From CAJQQK01 sp049116495 (GTDB lineage: Bacteria; Pseudomonadota; Alphaproteobacteria; Rhizobiales; Hyphomicrobiaceae), in the NCBI GenBank assembly GCA_049116495.1, contig JAGDYV010000012.1, positions 1-64,000 of the forward strand: a stretch of DNA of 64,000 nt, read 5' to 3'. Positions 45,016-54,403 of this stretch are shown here, piece by piece. Under the pieces are notes generated by a model that was not told where the DNA came from, made no database searches, and saw nothing but the letters and a program-made list of their open reading frames with translations. A program made the position numbers and the translations under genes. Position 1 is the stretch's first letter. Each line of letters starts with the position of its first letter.

Positions 45016-46304
45016 AAAAGCATGAGTTTAAAAGCTGCGTCATTGTCGGGCTAGGCTATATCGGCCTTCCGACCGCGGTCGTGGTTGCGCAGGCTGGCAT
45101 GGAGGTCATTGGCGTTGACATCAATGAGTCATTGGTATCAGCGCTCAATTCGGGGCGGTGCCCGATCGAAGAGCCAGGGTTGGGTCCCGCCATCGGCGAT
45201 CTCATTGAAAAACGACAGATAACCGTTCAAACACAGCCCCGCCCTGCTGATGTATTCGTCATTGCGGTTCCGACACCATTTACCGGCGGCTACAAACCGG
45301 ACCTTTCTTACGTTGAGGCAGCCACGCGGGCAATCGCCCCAGCGCTCCGCAAGGGCAATCTCGTAATCGTCGAGTCGACGATTCCCGTCGGAGCGACAGA
45401 ACAAGTCGCGCGCTGGATTGGAGCCGCTCGAAGCGACTTGGATTGCGCACAAAGAGGTCGAACGGACGACCCAGACATCTTTGTGGCACACAGTCCGGAA
45501 CGCGTCCTTCCCGGGCAAATGTTGCGGGAACTCGTTGAGAATGATCGCGTGATTGGCGGCGTCTGCGCCAACAGCGCCAAAGCAGGGCAACAGTTCTACG
45601 AAACCTTTGTCGGCGGCAAGTGTCTCGCCACTGATTCGCGCACGGCCGAGCTTTGCAAACTGACAGAAAACTCGTTCCGGGACGTGAACATCGCATTTGC
45701 GAATGAACTTGCCGATGTTTGCGAAGATATGGATATCAATGTCTGGAAGTTGATCGAACTCGCCAACCACCACCCCCGCGTCGACATTCTCAAGCCAGGC
45801 CCCGGCGTTGGAGGCCATTGTATTGCGGTGGACCCTTGGTTCATCGTATCTGCGCTTGGTGAACGCGCGCGCCTCATCCGTGAAGCAAGATGGATCAACG
45901 ACGGGCGCCCCCGACAGGTCGTCCGTAAGGTTCTGGAAAAAGCTGCATCTGGGGGCGTGTCTTCAATCACGTGCTTCGGTCTGGCGTATAAAGCCAATGT
46001 CGAAGATTTACGCGAGAGCCCAGCCGTCGAGGTTGTCAAGTATCTCGCCAAAGAGCTTCAGATGATGGGCTCCGAGATAAAGCTGAACATTGTCGAGCCC
46101 TATATTGCCGAGCTGCCACCAGAATTGGAAAAGGGTACGGGCGTTAGGTTGGTCAAACTTGAAGCAGGTCTCGACAGTGACCTACTCGTCATGCTCGTTG
46201 ATCATGACGTGTTTCGCGCAATTCCGCCAGAAAAGCTAAAACACAAAGACCTGATTGATACGCGCGGTGTATGGACCGAAGCGAACTCACCACAGAATAC
46301 CTGA
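45012..46304 (+). CDS. wecC: UDP-N-acetyl-D-mannosamine dehydrogenase
   Basis: A 430-residue nucleotide-sugar dehydrogenase. The NAD-binding loop is VGLGYIGLPTAVVVAQAG. The middle has AVPTPF, IVESTIPVGATEQV, the SPERVLPG stretch and NSFRDVNIAFANELADVC. GPGVGGHCIAVDPWF holds the catalytic Cys. It oxidises UDP-ManNAc to UDP-ManNAcA with two NAD+. Pairing with wecB through an ATGA overlap supports the substrate. The product would be the acceptor for the amidating enzymes in this locus. Confidence 0.9.
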   Translation: MKKHEFKSCVIVGLGYIGLPTAVVVAQAGMEVIGVDINESLVSALNSGRCPIEEPGLGPAIGDLIEKRQITVQTQPRPADVFVIAVPTPFTGGYKPDLSYVEAATRAIAPALRKGNLVIVESTIPVGATEQVARWIGAARSDLDCAQRGRTDDPDIFVAHSPERVLPGQMLRELVENDRVIGGVCANSAKAGQQFYETFVGGKCLATDSRTAELCKLTENSFRDVNIAFANELADVCEDMDINVWKLIELANHHPRVDILKPGPGVGGHCIAVDPWFIVSALGERARLIREARWINDGRPRQVVRKVLEKAASGGVSSITCFGLAYKANVEDLRESPAVEVVKYLAKELQMMGSEIKLNIVEPYIAELPPELEKGTGVRLVKLEAGLDSDLLVMLVDHDVFRAIPPEKLKHKDLIDTRGVWTEANSPQNT

Positions 46305-46390
46305 TGGTCAATCGGAGCGTGATAACTCGTGCCTTCAGGTGTTCAGCACTGCAATAAATCGCATCAATAGTCGAAACAAGGAGTGGTCAC

Positions 46391-47518
46391 GTGATTAATA
46401 GAAGCGGTGATCATAGTCGCGCCTTCAGAAAAATAAATCACATCAAGCCGCACATTTTTCACGACGGTTGGCTTTACTGCTCCAAGTTCGACAAAATACT
46501 CAGAACCAACGATTATGGAGCGTCGTTCGAAACCGTTGGTCAGCTCGACTTGCAGCTGCCGCATGCCGGCATCATTAGAATGTCACCGCTCGCTCAAAGG
46601 TTGGCGCGGGCACAGGTCTACCGAATGCGGGTTCTCCCCAGCGGCAACAAGGTTTACGTGTTTCGCGGTGGCATCTACACCCAGCGAGTTGGTGAACCGA
46701 CAGCACAACTAAGCCATGCCGTCCAGCGCGGCAGTCGGCCGGTCTCCCTTGCCAATAGAGCCAGCGACCTCGTCGTTTTTGGTGAGTATTGGAGCAATGC
46801 GGCGCGCGAGCCGGTACACATATACGGCAGCGAAGATGGCGGTCTCACTTGGAAAGTCATCTATACCTTCGAAGCTGGTGCGATCCGGCATGTGCATGGC
46901 ATCACCTATGATCGCTTCGACGATTGCTTTTGGATCTGCACAGGTGACTACGATGATGAATGCCAGTTGATCAGGGCGTCACGCGACTTCACGGATCTAC
47001 AGATTGTGAAGCAGGGCGGACAAGGATTTCGTTTCTTCAGCACGATCGTCACCGAGGACGTGCTTCTCACAGCCACCGACTCTGCGACCGACCCCAATCA
47101 TATCTGCCTCTACCATAAGCAGACCGGCCGCTTCGAGCGGGTTGCTGAAATAGAAAACACGAACTTCTATCTTGGACTGATTGGACGACAGGCCTTTGTC
47201 TCAACAAATGCTGAGCCATCCGAGGTTCACGATCAATCCGCCTCCTATGTGTGGACGGGATCGCTGGACGAAGGCGGTTGGCAGCATCTCTTTAGCTTCC
47301 CTGTTGACCTGCCTTATCGACTGTCACGGACGCGCTTTGTTCCCAACGGACTTTTTCAGTACAGCAATGTCTACTTTCCCGAGGGCGATGCGCCAGATGA
47401 TGTGCTGGTTTGTTATGGATTTGGCCTTTCCGGTTTCTCAGACGTGATGGCCTGTTATCGCAGCGATCAATGGCAGGCGCAATCGACGTCGAAAAGCGAA
47501 TTCGCTGGCGCTAAGTGA
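46391..47518 (+). CDS. Beta-propeller (sialidase/BNR-like) protein of the polysaccharide locus
   Basis: A 375-residue protein from the GTG at 46391, preceded by AGGAG. The stretch IYGSEDGGLTWKVIYTFEAG is an Asp-box (BNR) and ILRTNDYGASFETVG a second one, so a six-bladed sialidase-like propeller fold is likely. No signal peptide is visible. No catalytic Arg triad can be confirmed by eye, so enzyme activity is open. It might bind or process the polysaccharide. I recognise no named family. Confidence 0.55.
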   Translation: MINRSGDHSRAFRKINHIKPHIFHDGWLYCSKFDKILRTNDYGASFETVGQLDLQLPHAGIIRMSPLAQRLARAQVYRMRVLPSGNKVYVFRGGIYTQRVGEPTAQLSHAVQRGSRPVSLANRASDLVVFGEYWSNAAREPVHIYGSEDGGLTWKVIYTFEAGAIRHVHGITYDRFDDCFWICTGDYDDECQLIRASRDFTDLQIVKQGGQGFRFFSTIVTEDVLLTATDSATDPNHICLYHKQTGRFERVAEIENTNFYLGLIGRQAFVSTNAEPSEVHDQSASYVWTGSLDEGGWQHLFSFPVDLPYRLSRTRFVPNGLFQYSNVYFPEGDAPDDVLVCYGFGLSGFSDVMACYRSDQWQAQSTSKSEFAGAK

Positions 47519-47635
47519 GCTGATTGCAGACCTCGAACATTTGCTTAGAGCCTGCCTGATGACAGGCCGAAAACAGCCCGCATATCTGACACAGGCGTGG
47601 CTCGTCACTGCCCAACTCGTCATAAGGAGACTAGA

Positions 47636-48679
47636 ATGCTAGCGCTCGAACGATTGCCGCCAGAAGATATTGACTGGCAAGCGCTGGATGATTTCGACGA
47701 CCGGCAATTCTCTCAAAGGCGTCATTGGCTCGACTTCATTGCCGCCTTCACCGGAGGCGAGGTCGTCGTTGCCGAGGTTAGCGATACCGGACAAGCCGTC
47801 GGCTATTTCTCAGGCGTTCTTTTCAAGAAGTTCGGAATACCGATTTTGGGAAGTCCGTTTCGAGGTTGGACGACACCATACCTTGGATTCAACCTGCAGC
47901 CTGATGTCTCTCGAGTAGCGGCGATGCAAGCCCTCGAAACATTTGCGTTTCGAAAGCTCGGCGCTTGGCATCTCGAACTGACCGATCGACATCTGACCCA
48001 TGATCAGGGTATCGAACTCGGATTCGTCCCGCGCACCTATGAAGGCTATGTGACCGATCTCGGTCGAAGCGAGGACGACATTTTCTCCGGCATGACGAGT
48101 GCCTGTCGCCGGGCAATTCGAAAGTCAATCAAGGAAAATGTAGTCGTCGAAGAGGCTGATCCCGAAGGCTTCGCGGTAGAGTACTACAAGCAGCTAGAGG
48201 AGGTTTTCGCCAAGCAGGAAATGACCCCGACCTACAGCCTCGATCGCGTCAAAAAGCTAATCGAGTTCACGCATCCCTCGGGCGATCTGTTGCTCGCAAG
48301 AGTAAAGGACCGTGCCGGCCTATGCATTGCCACCGGAATTTATCCGGGGTTTGGTCAGATGGCGCTGTTTTGGGGCAATGGCAGCCTTCGCCAGCACCAA
48401 AACGTTCGGCCAAACGAGGCTCTTCATTGGTTCGCCATGCGGCACTGGAAAGCGCGCGGTGTAACCCAGTTCGACTGGGGCGGCGCCGCAAGCTACAAGG
48501 CCAAATACGGCGTACAGGAATTCACTGTGCCCGCCTTCAGAAAATCCCGCACCAAATCGATCCAATACGCGCGCGATCTCGCCGAGCGCGCATATTACTT
48601 CCCGCGTTGGATAAAACGCCGCCGCCACGTCAAGCGGATCGGTGTGCCTGATGTCGTTGAGCCAGGCGGTGTCCGGTAG
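47636..48679 (+). CDS. FemAB/GNAT-like aminoacyltransferase-type protein
   Basis: A 347-residue protein from the ATG at 47636, after AAGGAGACTAGA. It has the FemAB-like split GNAT pattern: FSQRRHWLDFIAAF at the start, LGFVPRTYEGYVTDL with SACRRAIRKSIKENVVVEEA in the middle, and LHWFAMRHWKARGVTQFDWGGAASYKAKYG followed by a basic C-terminus. Such proteins in polysaccharide loci may add an amino acid or acyl group to a sugar. The donor is unknown. It ends 33 bases from the convergent TPR gene, closing the plus-strand block. Confidence 0.8.
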   Translation: MLALERLPPEDIDWQALDDFDDRQFSQRRHWLDFIAAFTGGEVVVAEVSDTGQAVGYFSGVLFKKFGIPILGSPFRGWTTPYLGFNLQPDVSRVAAMQALETFAFRKLGAWHLELTDRHLTHDQGIELGFVPRTYEGYVTDLGRSEDDIFSGMTSACRRAIRKSIKENVVVEEADPEGFAVEYYKQLEEVFAKQEMTPTYSLDRVKKLIEFTHPSGDLLLARVKDRAGLCIATGIYPGFGQMALFWGNGSLRQHQNVRPNEALHWFAMRHWKARGVTQFDWGGAASYKAKYGVQEFTVPAFRKSRTKSIQYARDLAERAYYFPRWIKRRRHVKRIGVPDVVEPGGVR

Positions 48680-48711
48680 ACGATCGTCGGCTCAATGACA
48701 ACGCGATCCGA

Positions 48712-50325
48712 TTAACGAATCAACGGGCGAATCGAGATTACAGCTCGTGGACGATCAACCGCGGTCGGCCGCTCCAAGCCGCTACGCAGACGTTCCGAAC
48801 GTAAACGCCGCAAACGTAGACGCCGCAAGCGAGAGGACCGCGAACGTTGACGTCGCGCAATTGCCTTGCGTTTCGGCTTGACTTCATTCCAAGTTCGCGC
48901 CCCGAGAACCGGGAGTGGCGGCAAATCAAACTTCATTGAACGACGTGGTGCCTTTTTTGGTAAGGCGACAGGCATGAGCGATGCGACAACTGTCTCCGGG
49001 TGCGCGACGTTCTGCAGCCTCGGCAGTTTGCGCGGTAAGGCTACCTTGAGACGGTCTGGCGTTTCACCAGTCAACGTCGCAGCTTTTCGCTGAGCCTGAT
49101 CAGCCGCGTCCCGCCCCGAAACTGGTGTCGTATCTGACAACACGTCAGATGCAGATATCGTCGCGACCGGTGGTTGTTTATTTGCCTCGCTAGGCTCAGG
49201 CGGCTTCTGCAAAGCCGCGATCTCGGGACCGCCGTTTTTCTTGTCAACCCGAACGTTTCCATCAGCCAACGCGACCACTTCACGACTGTCTTCATCGAGA
49301 ACGCTGCGCTCCGTGACAGCTCCATCAGCCGGTGAATAGCCAGGAAACAACGGCGCCGCGACAGGAGGCCGATTCATTGTGCCAGTAGGCTCAGGCGACT
49401 TTTGCAACGCGGCCGTGCTGACAACGCCCCGTTCCGTATCAGCCCGAATGTTTTTGCCAGGCACCACGGCAACTGCATCGTCATTCCCCTCTGACGCGGA
49501 GCTCTGGCTCACAGCCACTTCAGGCGCTGTAGCAACCGGCAACGAAGAGGTCACGATTGGCGGTTGCTTCTCTGCATCACTCGATTCGGACGACTTTTTT
49601 AAAGTTGCCGTCATGTGACGGCTCGGCTTTTCACCTACTCCAGCGTTTCCTGCAGAAGATGCGGCGACTGCACCACCGTCCTCGTCTGGCGCGGCACCCG
49701 GCGTCGCAGGCGCCTCAGCCGGTGTGGCGGCAGGCAACGACGACGTCGCGATGGGCGGCTCCATCTCTTTCTCGCCAGCCCCAGGCGACCTTTGCAGCGC
49801 CGCCGTCTTGAGACCACCCGGTCTCTTATCAGGTCCAACGCTTCCTTCACGTGACACAGCGACCTGACGGCCGTCTCCCCCTTCCGCTACACTTGGCCAA
49901 GTCTTTTTGCGCTGGCGTGACCGCGAATCTTTCGCGACTTGAGTTCGCTTGTCGGGTATTGAACGAAAAAACTCAACCGCTGGCCCGGTTATCGAAGGCG
50001 CCTCGCCGTTCAGTTTCGTAAAAATCACGATAGCCCGCTCAAGCAGCGGCACGACTTCAAGATGACGTCCTTGCGCTTCGTATACCATGGCGAGGTTATG
50101 AAAGCTGGTTCCGACATTTGGGTGGTCGGGCCCAAACTTTTCCATCGCCAGTGCCTGCACGCGTTTCGCAATTTGAGCGGCTTCAACGTACTGGCCCTGT
50201 CGATAAAGATCTAATACTTGTTCATTGAGATCATTGATCTTAACCATATCAGCTTTCGCTGTTTGAAACACAGTTACGCCGAATATAACTTGAATCGCCA
50301 AAAAACGCGCCACGACAGAAAACAC
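48712..50325 (-). CDS. TPR protein with four tandem 65-residue repeats and Arg-rich tail
   Basis: A 537-residue protein. The N-terminal hydrophobic stretch (about 1-25, ending TAKA) looks like a signal peptide or anchor. Two TPR motifs follow: DLNEQVLDLYRQGQYVEAAQIAKR and HPNVGTSFHNLAMVYEAQGRHLE. Residues 151-410 are four tandem, gap-free, diverged repeats of exactly 65 residues, rich in Pro, Ala, Ser and acidic residues, each with a variant of AALQKSPE and PPxAT. The tail (about 485-537) is strongly basic (KRKAIARRQRSRSSRLRRLR). I know no family for the repeat. It lies in the minus block with the chain-length and export genes, so it may organise export. Confidence 0.7.
   Translation of the reverse strand: MFSVVARFLAIQVIFGVTVFQTAKADMVKINDLNEQVLDLYRQGQYVEAAQIAKRVQALAMEKFGPDHPNVGTSFHNLAMVYEAQGRHLEVVPLLERAIVIFTKLNGEAPSITGPAVEFFRSIPDKRTQVAKDSRSRQRKKTWPSVAEGGDGRQVAVSREGSVGPDKRPGGLKTAALQRSPGAGEKEMEPPIATSSLPAATPAEAPATPGAAPDEDGGAVAASSAGNAGVGEKPSRHMTATLKKSSESSDAEKQPPIVTSSLPVATAPEVAVSQSSASEGNDDAVAVVPGKNIRADTERGVVSTAALQKSPEPTGTMNRPPVAAPLFPGYSPADGAVTERSVLDEDSREVVALADGNVRVDKKNGGPEIAALQKPPEPSEANKQPPVATISASDVLSDTTPVSGRDAADQAQRKAATLTGETPDRLKVALPRKLPRLQNVAHPETVVASLMPVALPKKAPRRSMKFDLPPLPVLGARTWNEVKPKRKAIARRQRSRSSRLRRLRLRRLRSERLRSGLERPTAVDRPRAVISIRPLIR
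49096..49875 (-). repeat. Four tandem 195-base coding repeats (65 residues each)
   Basis: Residues 151-215, 216-280, 281-345 and 346-410 of the TPR protein align without gaps. Shared positions include V-A near position 5-6, G or K near 11, AALQKSPE (or ATLKKSSE) at 25-32, and PP(I/V)(A/V)(T/A) at 40-44. The nucleotide copies are diverged, so this is an old duplication kept in exact length. Confidence 0.75.
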
Positions 50326-50763
50326 ACCAAACGTCCTTCATTTTGGTTAGCGAGTTATTTTAAAAATCAATGTATATATATCGATATATTATTGCAACAC
50401 CGCACACTGACGATTGGAAAATATTTCCATAAACGACAATCGCCAGTAAAGTTCAAACTTTATACTCGCATCACTCTTCATTGCTGAATCGATATTACCC
50501 TTGATGGAATGCCCAGGCATCATATTCAATAAACGAGTATCAGATTTAATCGGCTATGTATGGTGACACTTAAGAGTCGCCTCATCGTAATATTACAGAT
50601 GACATCCGACATACCGCACAGTTGATGAATTTATCTTACGTCAATATATTTATAGTTAATACGTAAGTTTATAGCATACGATAGCAACCAACTGGCAATC
50701 GATAGACAAATACATCCCCGTCGATCAAGACCCGAACTCAAACAACAACTTGTCATAACCGCC
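50326..50763. other. AT-rich intergenic region between ExoP-like and TPR genes
   Basis: About 440 bases that are clearly more AT-rich than the surroundings, with runs such as TATATATATCGATATATT (50371-50388) and a plus-strand 89-codon frame at 50218-50487 that overlaps the TPR gene and is not convincing. It probably contains the promoter of the TPR gene and may bind a nucleoid protein. No terminator is clear. Confidence 0.5.
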
Positions 50764-52725
50764 CTATTTTAAACGTCGGGATCCTACCAGTAACCCGCCA
50801 ACAATTTTTTCGCTCATATGCGGGGACCGACTTAGCGCCTCAGATATTGTTTCGGGGGGCGTTCTCTCACTTCGAACGACCAACAAAATACCATCCAGCC
50901 AGTCAGTAGGCCAGACAGTGGTCGCCATTGCAGACATTGGTGGCAATCGAACCAGCACGAAGTCGGTGTCCTCGGAAAACTCTGATAGGCGCTCGTCTAC
51001 ATTCAACGAGGCCATTCGCGTTGCCTTTGCCAGAGTACCATTTGGGTTCTGGTCTGCCCTTTCGATCCGTCCTGCTGGGAGAAACTTGACTCCGCTCGTT
51101 GATTCATTCCAAACGGCTTCTGAAGCTGGCATCTTGTCGAAGAGGACTTGGACCAGACCATTTTCTGGATCACCAGAAAGTCGTTCAGACAATCCCCTGC
51201 CCTTCCAATCGGCATCGACAATAAGTACGCGCTTGCCCGATGCCCCGAGCAACGCTGCCAAATTGAGGCAAGTGGTAGAACGCCCTTCATCAGCTACTGC
51301 CGACGTAACGCCGATCATACGCGGACCATCACCGCTTGAGCTCTTGGAGATTGCTGCTTGGGCCAGGGCCAAGGCGTCAACGGCTCCTGAATTTGGCCGG
51401 TCCAGAACCAGACGCGCTGCGCCAACGAGTTCTGAGCAGGACCGTGAATTAGCATCGGGTTCAGATTTCTGCTTCGTTGGCTTAACAGCTGGAAGCTCTC
51501 CGAAAACCGGCAATCGCAGAAAAGCACCAAGATCAGATCCAGTTTTGAATCCACTCGAGAAGTAGTCGCGGACGAGAACTGCTCCGGCTCCCATCGCCAA
51601 ACCGAACAGAATGGCGAACCCGAGCACGGACCTGGTTCGAGGCTGGTCACTGAATTTTGGAACGTTGGCCTTGCCCAGCAGTCGTGCTGTAGCCGCTTGC
51701 TGTCTCGAGTTGTGCGCCAAATCAATTGCACGCTGCATGAGGTTTTCATGCAGCGCACGTAGGGAATCAACTCGGGCCACCAAATTGCCAAGCTTGCTGT
51801 CATAGCGATCGATCGAACTGACATCCTTGGACTTAAACTCATCCAGTGCGCGTTCAGCTTCCTCAAATTCTTGCTTCGCCTCGGAAACCCGGAGTGCCAT
51901 TTCGTCTTTGCCGCGCTGCCGAGCGAGGACAGACATTTCGCGTGCGTCCGCGATGTAAGCTTCAACAAATGCATCAGCGATCATCGCGGCCCGCAATCTA
52001 TCGACTGAGCGATACGAAACCTCAAGAACCCGTGTTTCAACGCCGACACGTCGAACTTTGAGGTTTCGAACCAGCTCGACAGCAGCGGCGCCAATCGAAG
52101 AATTTTCGACCGCTGGTGGAAAAATCGCAATAACAATGCGTCTGGCAATCTGGTACAGAGATCCTTTACCATCGGGTTCTGAAACTGCGTCGTGCAGGTA
52201 CGCCTTGACCCCGGTCGGCGTTGTCCAGGCAGCAAACCTTCTCACGATATCCTTGAGGAAACTCTTGTTGTCCAACTCCAGTGCTTGAGAGTTCGCTAGA
52301 CCCAGATTCTCCACAACACGCCGCGCGACAACAGTCGATTGCAGAATTTGGCTTTGGTTCCTGACGTCGTCGAAATAGCTGGACGTTTTCTCACGTTGAG
52401 GTGGTTGAAGCATGATGGTTGCCGACGCCACATAGTAGGATGGCGACAGCAACAAGAACATCGACGCGAGTATCAAACAAAAACAAAGGCATGCCGCCAG
52501 CGTGAGTTTTCCATCTTTGAGAATACGAAGGAAATGCCTCAACCCATCAGGCTGACTTTGGTCGTCGGTGGTTTCGAACCACTCGTTCTGGTTCACAGGC
52601 CGAGCGGCCAACGGCCTATTCTCCATTGACGTGCCCGTTCCGATGTCCCGCACATGCCCTTTCTCCGTCGTCCGAATCGAACTTTTCTCGCCGTCGGATT
52701 GCGCGCGCTGACTGCCTGTTACCAT
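50764..52725 (-). CDS. ExoP/Wzc-like polysaccharide co-polymerase with degenerate kinase domain
   Basis: A 653-residue protein from the ATG at 52725. It has a cytosolic N-terminus, a membrane segment (about 73-93), a Wzz-like periplasmic part with coiled coil (about 275-345), a second membrane segment (about 366-385) and a cytosolic BY-kinase-like domain (about 440-653). In the kinase, Walker A reads SAVADEGRSTT, with Arg replacing the invariant Lys, and Walker B reads FVLVRLPP, with Arg replacing Asp. Walker A' VLIVDAD is kept. There is no Tyr cluster at the C-terminus. It probably sets chain length without autophosphorylation. The start is uncertain. Confidence 0.82.
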   Translation of the reverse strand: MVTGSQRAQSDGEKSSIRTTEKGHVRDIGTGTSMENRPLAARPVNQNEWFETTDDQSQPDGLRHFLRILKDGKLTLAACLCFCLILASMFLLLSPSYYVASATIMLQPPQREKTSSYFDDVRNQSQILQSTVVARRVVENLGLANSQALELDNKSFLKDIVRRFAAWTTPTGVKAYLHDAVSEPDGKGSLYQIARRIVIAIFPPAVENSSIGAAAVELVRNLKVRRVGVETRVLEVSYRSVDRLRAAMIADAFVEAYIADAREMSVLARQRGKDEMALRVSEAKQEFEEAERALDEFKSKDVSSIDRYDSKLGNLVARVDSLRALHENLMQRAIDLAHNSRQQAATARLLGKANVPKFSDQPRTRSVLGFAILFGLAMGAGAVLVRDYFSSGFKTGSDLGAFLRLPVFGELPAVKPTKQKSEPDANSRSCSELVGAARLVLDRPNSGAVDALALAQAAISKSSSGDGPRMIGVTSAVADEGRSTTCLNLAALLGASGKRVLIVDADWKGRGLSERLSGDPENGLVQVLFDKMPASEAVWNESTSGVKFLPAGRIERADQNPNGTLAKATRMASLNVDERLSEFSEDTDFVLVRLPPMSAMATTVWPTDWLDGILLVVRSERTPPETISEALSRSPHMSEKIVGGLLVGSRRLK

Positions 52726-53146
52726 GATTGTATCACCAAGCGCTTGGAGCTTTGTTGGTTCACTTCGATGACGCCTGCCTTGGCAACCGCCAAAGCAAGA
52801 TCGTTCACACAACCGGACTGTGGTTGATGCTCCTTCCCAGCTCCAACGACCAGACTGCCAAACCGCCAAGATCTAATGGTCATCGAACAATCACCCGCTT
52901 CATCTTCCTTTGGTCAATCGAAGCGAATTGACGGATTGAGCACGCACTATGCGTGATCATTTTGGTCAGCCCCCAGGATCGCCGAGAAAGTCGCCCAACT
53001 TGAGAAACCTGCCTGGGATATGTCGCCAGCACTGCGAACAGCTGGCTTGTGGCATGGCATAGCAGCACTGGCGATCGGCTAGCACGGTCGACGTTCGAAC
53101 CTCTCGACATCATAGCCACCGCCTCCCGGAACACCCCGAGATAGAT
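52726..53146. other. Gap between export gene and ExoP-like gene, nothing recognised
   Basis: About 420 bases. A minus-strand frame at 52880-53134 is open but matches nothing. The frame of the ExoP-like gene is also open to 52869, but the extra residues look unnatural (Trp- and Cys-rich). A promoter for the ExoP-like gene may lie here. Confidence 0.35.
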
Positions 53147-54403
53147 TCAATTCTGCACATTATGAACCGTGGCTTTCTTCTTAAGCACGATCGTCAGGAG
53201 ATCACCCGGCTCCAGCAGATCATCAGAACGGTGCTTTTTCACAATGGTGGAACCGCCACGTCTGCGCGCAATTTTTTGCGTCACTTGCATGGCATCATCC
53301 TGCAAGAACTGTTTACCTCCCGTCGCGGAGGCGAGTTTTTGCAGCAAGAACTTTATCTGTTGGTTGGTTGCTCCTTGCGCAGCAACCGACACCGTCAATT
53401 CCTCAAGTAGCGCACTACGCGTATCTTCCTTCAACTTCTCCAATCGTCGCCGAAGATCATCCTGTCCCCTCGTAATGGCAGAGATCCGCGATGTCGTTTG
53501 TAGATAGCGTGTCGACGAAAACAGTATGTTCCGCCTCGCGGCCGTCACCCGTGCGGATGTCGTAATACCCTTTTTTGCCATTTCGAGCAGGCGTTGGTGC
53601 TCTTTCGTATCGGCATCGAGACCGCCCTTCTCTTTCGCTTGTTGCTCGACAAGCGTATCCAGTTGGGCTTTGCCGGTTGAAATTGCCGCTTGGAGGTACT
53701 TTTTCTCTTTTTCGTACTTGGACCTGTTCAGCAGAAATTTCTTGGTTTCTATTTCGGCCATGTCGGCAACGATCTCCGCAGAAACGGTCGTGCGCAGTCC
53801 GGAAAAATCAGGTGGTTGTTTTGCGTTTGCCAGCTCGCTCCTTATGCGCAGCAACCGAAAATTGTGCTGCACCATAGTGATCAACAATGTGCCAAGTTCG
53901 CTCTGCCAATCAAACGACCGCAATTGTATTTCGGCAGTTTGGTTCGGAAACAAGTTGTACCCGCCCGCCAATGCAACCGCCTGGCCGACGGTCATGCCTG
54001 GCCGGAACGGCTGCTTTCCAGGCTTGACGACGTCTCCTGCAATATAAACCGGACGATATTCAGCAACGTGCACCGTGATTTGCTCCGGATCAAAGTGCTC
54101 TCGAATGAGCTTCCCGGTCTCCGAAACCCTCAGCAAAGTCTTTCGTCTCAGCTTTTCCCTAATGGTTTCATTGATCGCATCAAGACCCATGCCATCAACA
54201 TGCACTGATCCAACGAGCGGAACGCGAGCCGCACCGTCAATGTCAATCGGTAGGCGAAACTGCATCGACGCAGAGCCAGCCACTTTCAATTCCAGGACAT
54301 CGCCGGACCGAACAATGTATTCGGCACGTCCCTCTGCCGGCGCCAACGCAAGCAAGCAAGCCCCAAGTAACAAGAAAACCAAGCGTCGCAGCTTAGAAAG
54401 CAA
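53147..54403 (-). CDS. Polysaccharide export protein (Wza/ExoF-like)
   Basis: A protein of 418 residues from a TTG at 54403, chosen because a signal peptide (LLSKLRRLVFLLLGACLLALAP, cleaved near AEGRA) begins there; the frame is open to 54640, but the extra 79 residues look unnatural. The Poly_export region YIVRSGDVLELKVAGSASMQF is next, followed by an SLBB domain with YIAGDVVKPGKQPFRPGMTVGQAVALAGGYN, and a long helical coiled coil (about 210-360). It ends in a second SLBB-like stretch (LEPGDLLTIVL). The ExoF-like length suggests a periplasmic and outer-membrane adaptor. Confidence 0.82.
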   Translation of the reverse strand: MLSKLRRLVFLLLGACLLALAPAEGRAEYIVRSGDVLELKVAGSASMQFRLPIDIDGAARVPLVGSVHVDGMGLDAINETIREKLRRKTLLRVSETGKLIREHFDPEQITVHVAEYRPVYIAGDVVKPGKQPFRPGMTVGQAVALAGGYNLFPNQTAEIQLRSFDWQSELGTLLITMVQHNFRLLRIRSELANAKQPPDFSGLRTTVSAEIVADMAEIETKKFLLNRSKYEKEKKYLQAAISTGKAQLDTLVEQQAKEKGGLDADTKEHQRLLEMAKKGITTSARVTAARRNILFSSTRYLQTTSRISAITRGQDDLRRRLEKLKEDTRSALLEELTVSVAAQGATNQQIKFLLQKLASATGGKQFLQDDAMQVTQKIARRRGGSTIVKKHRSDDLLEPGDLLTIVLKKKATVHNVQN

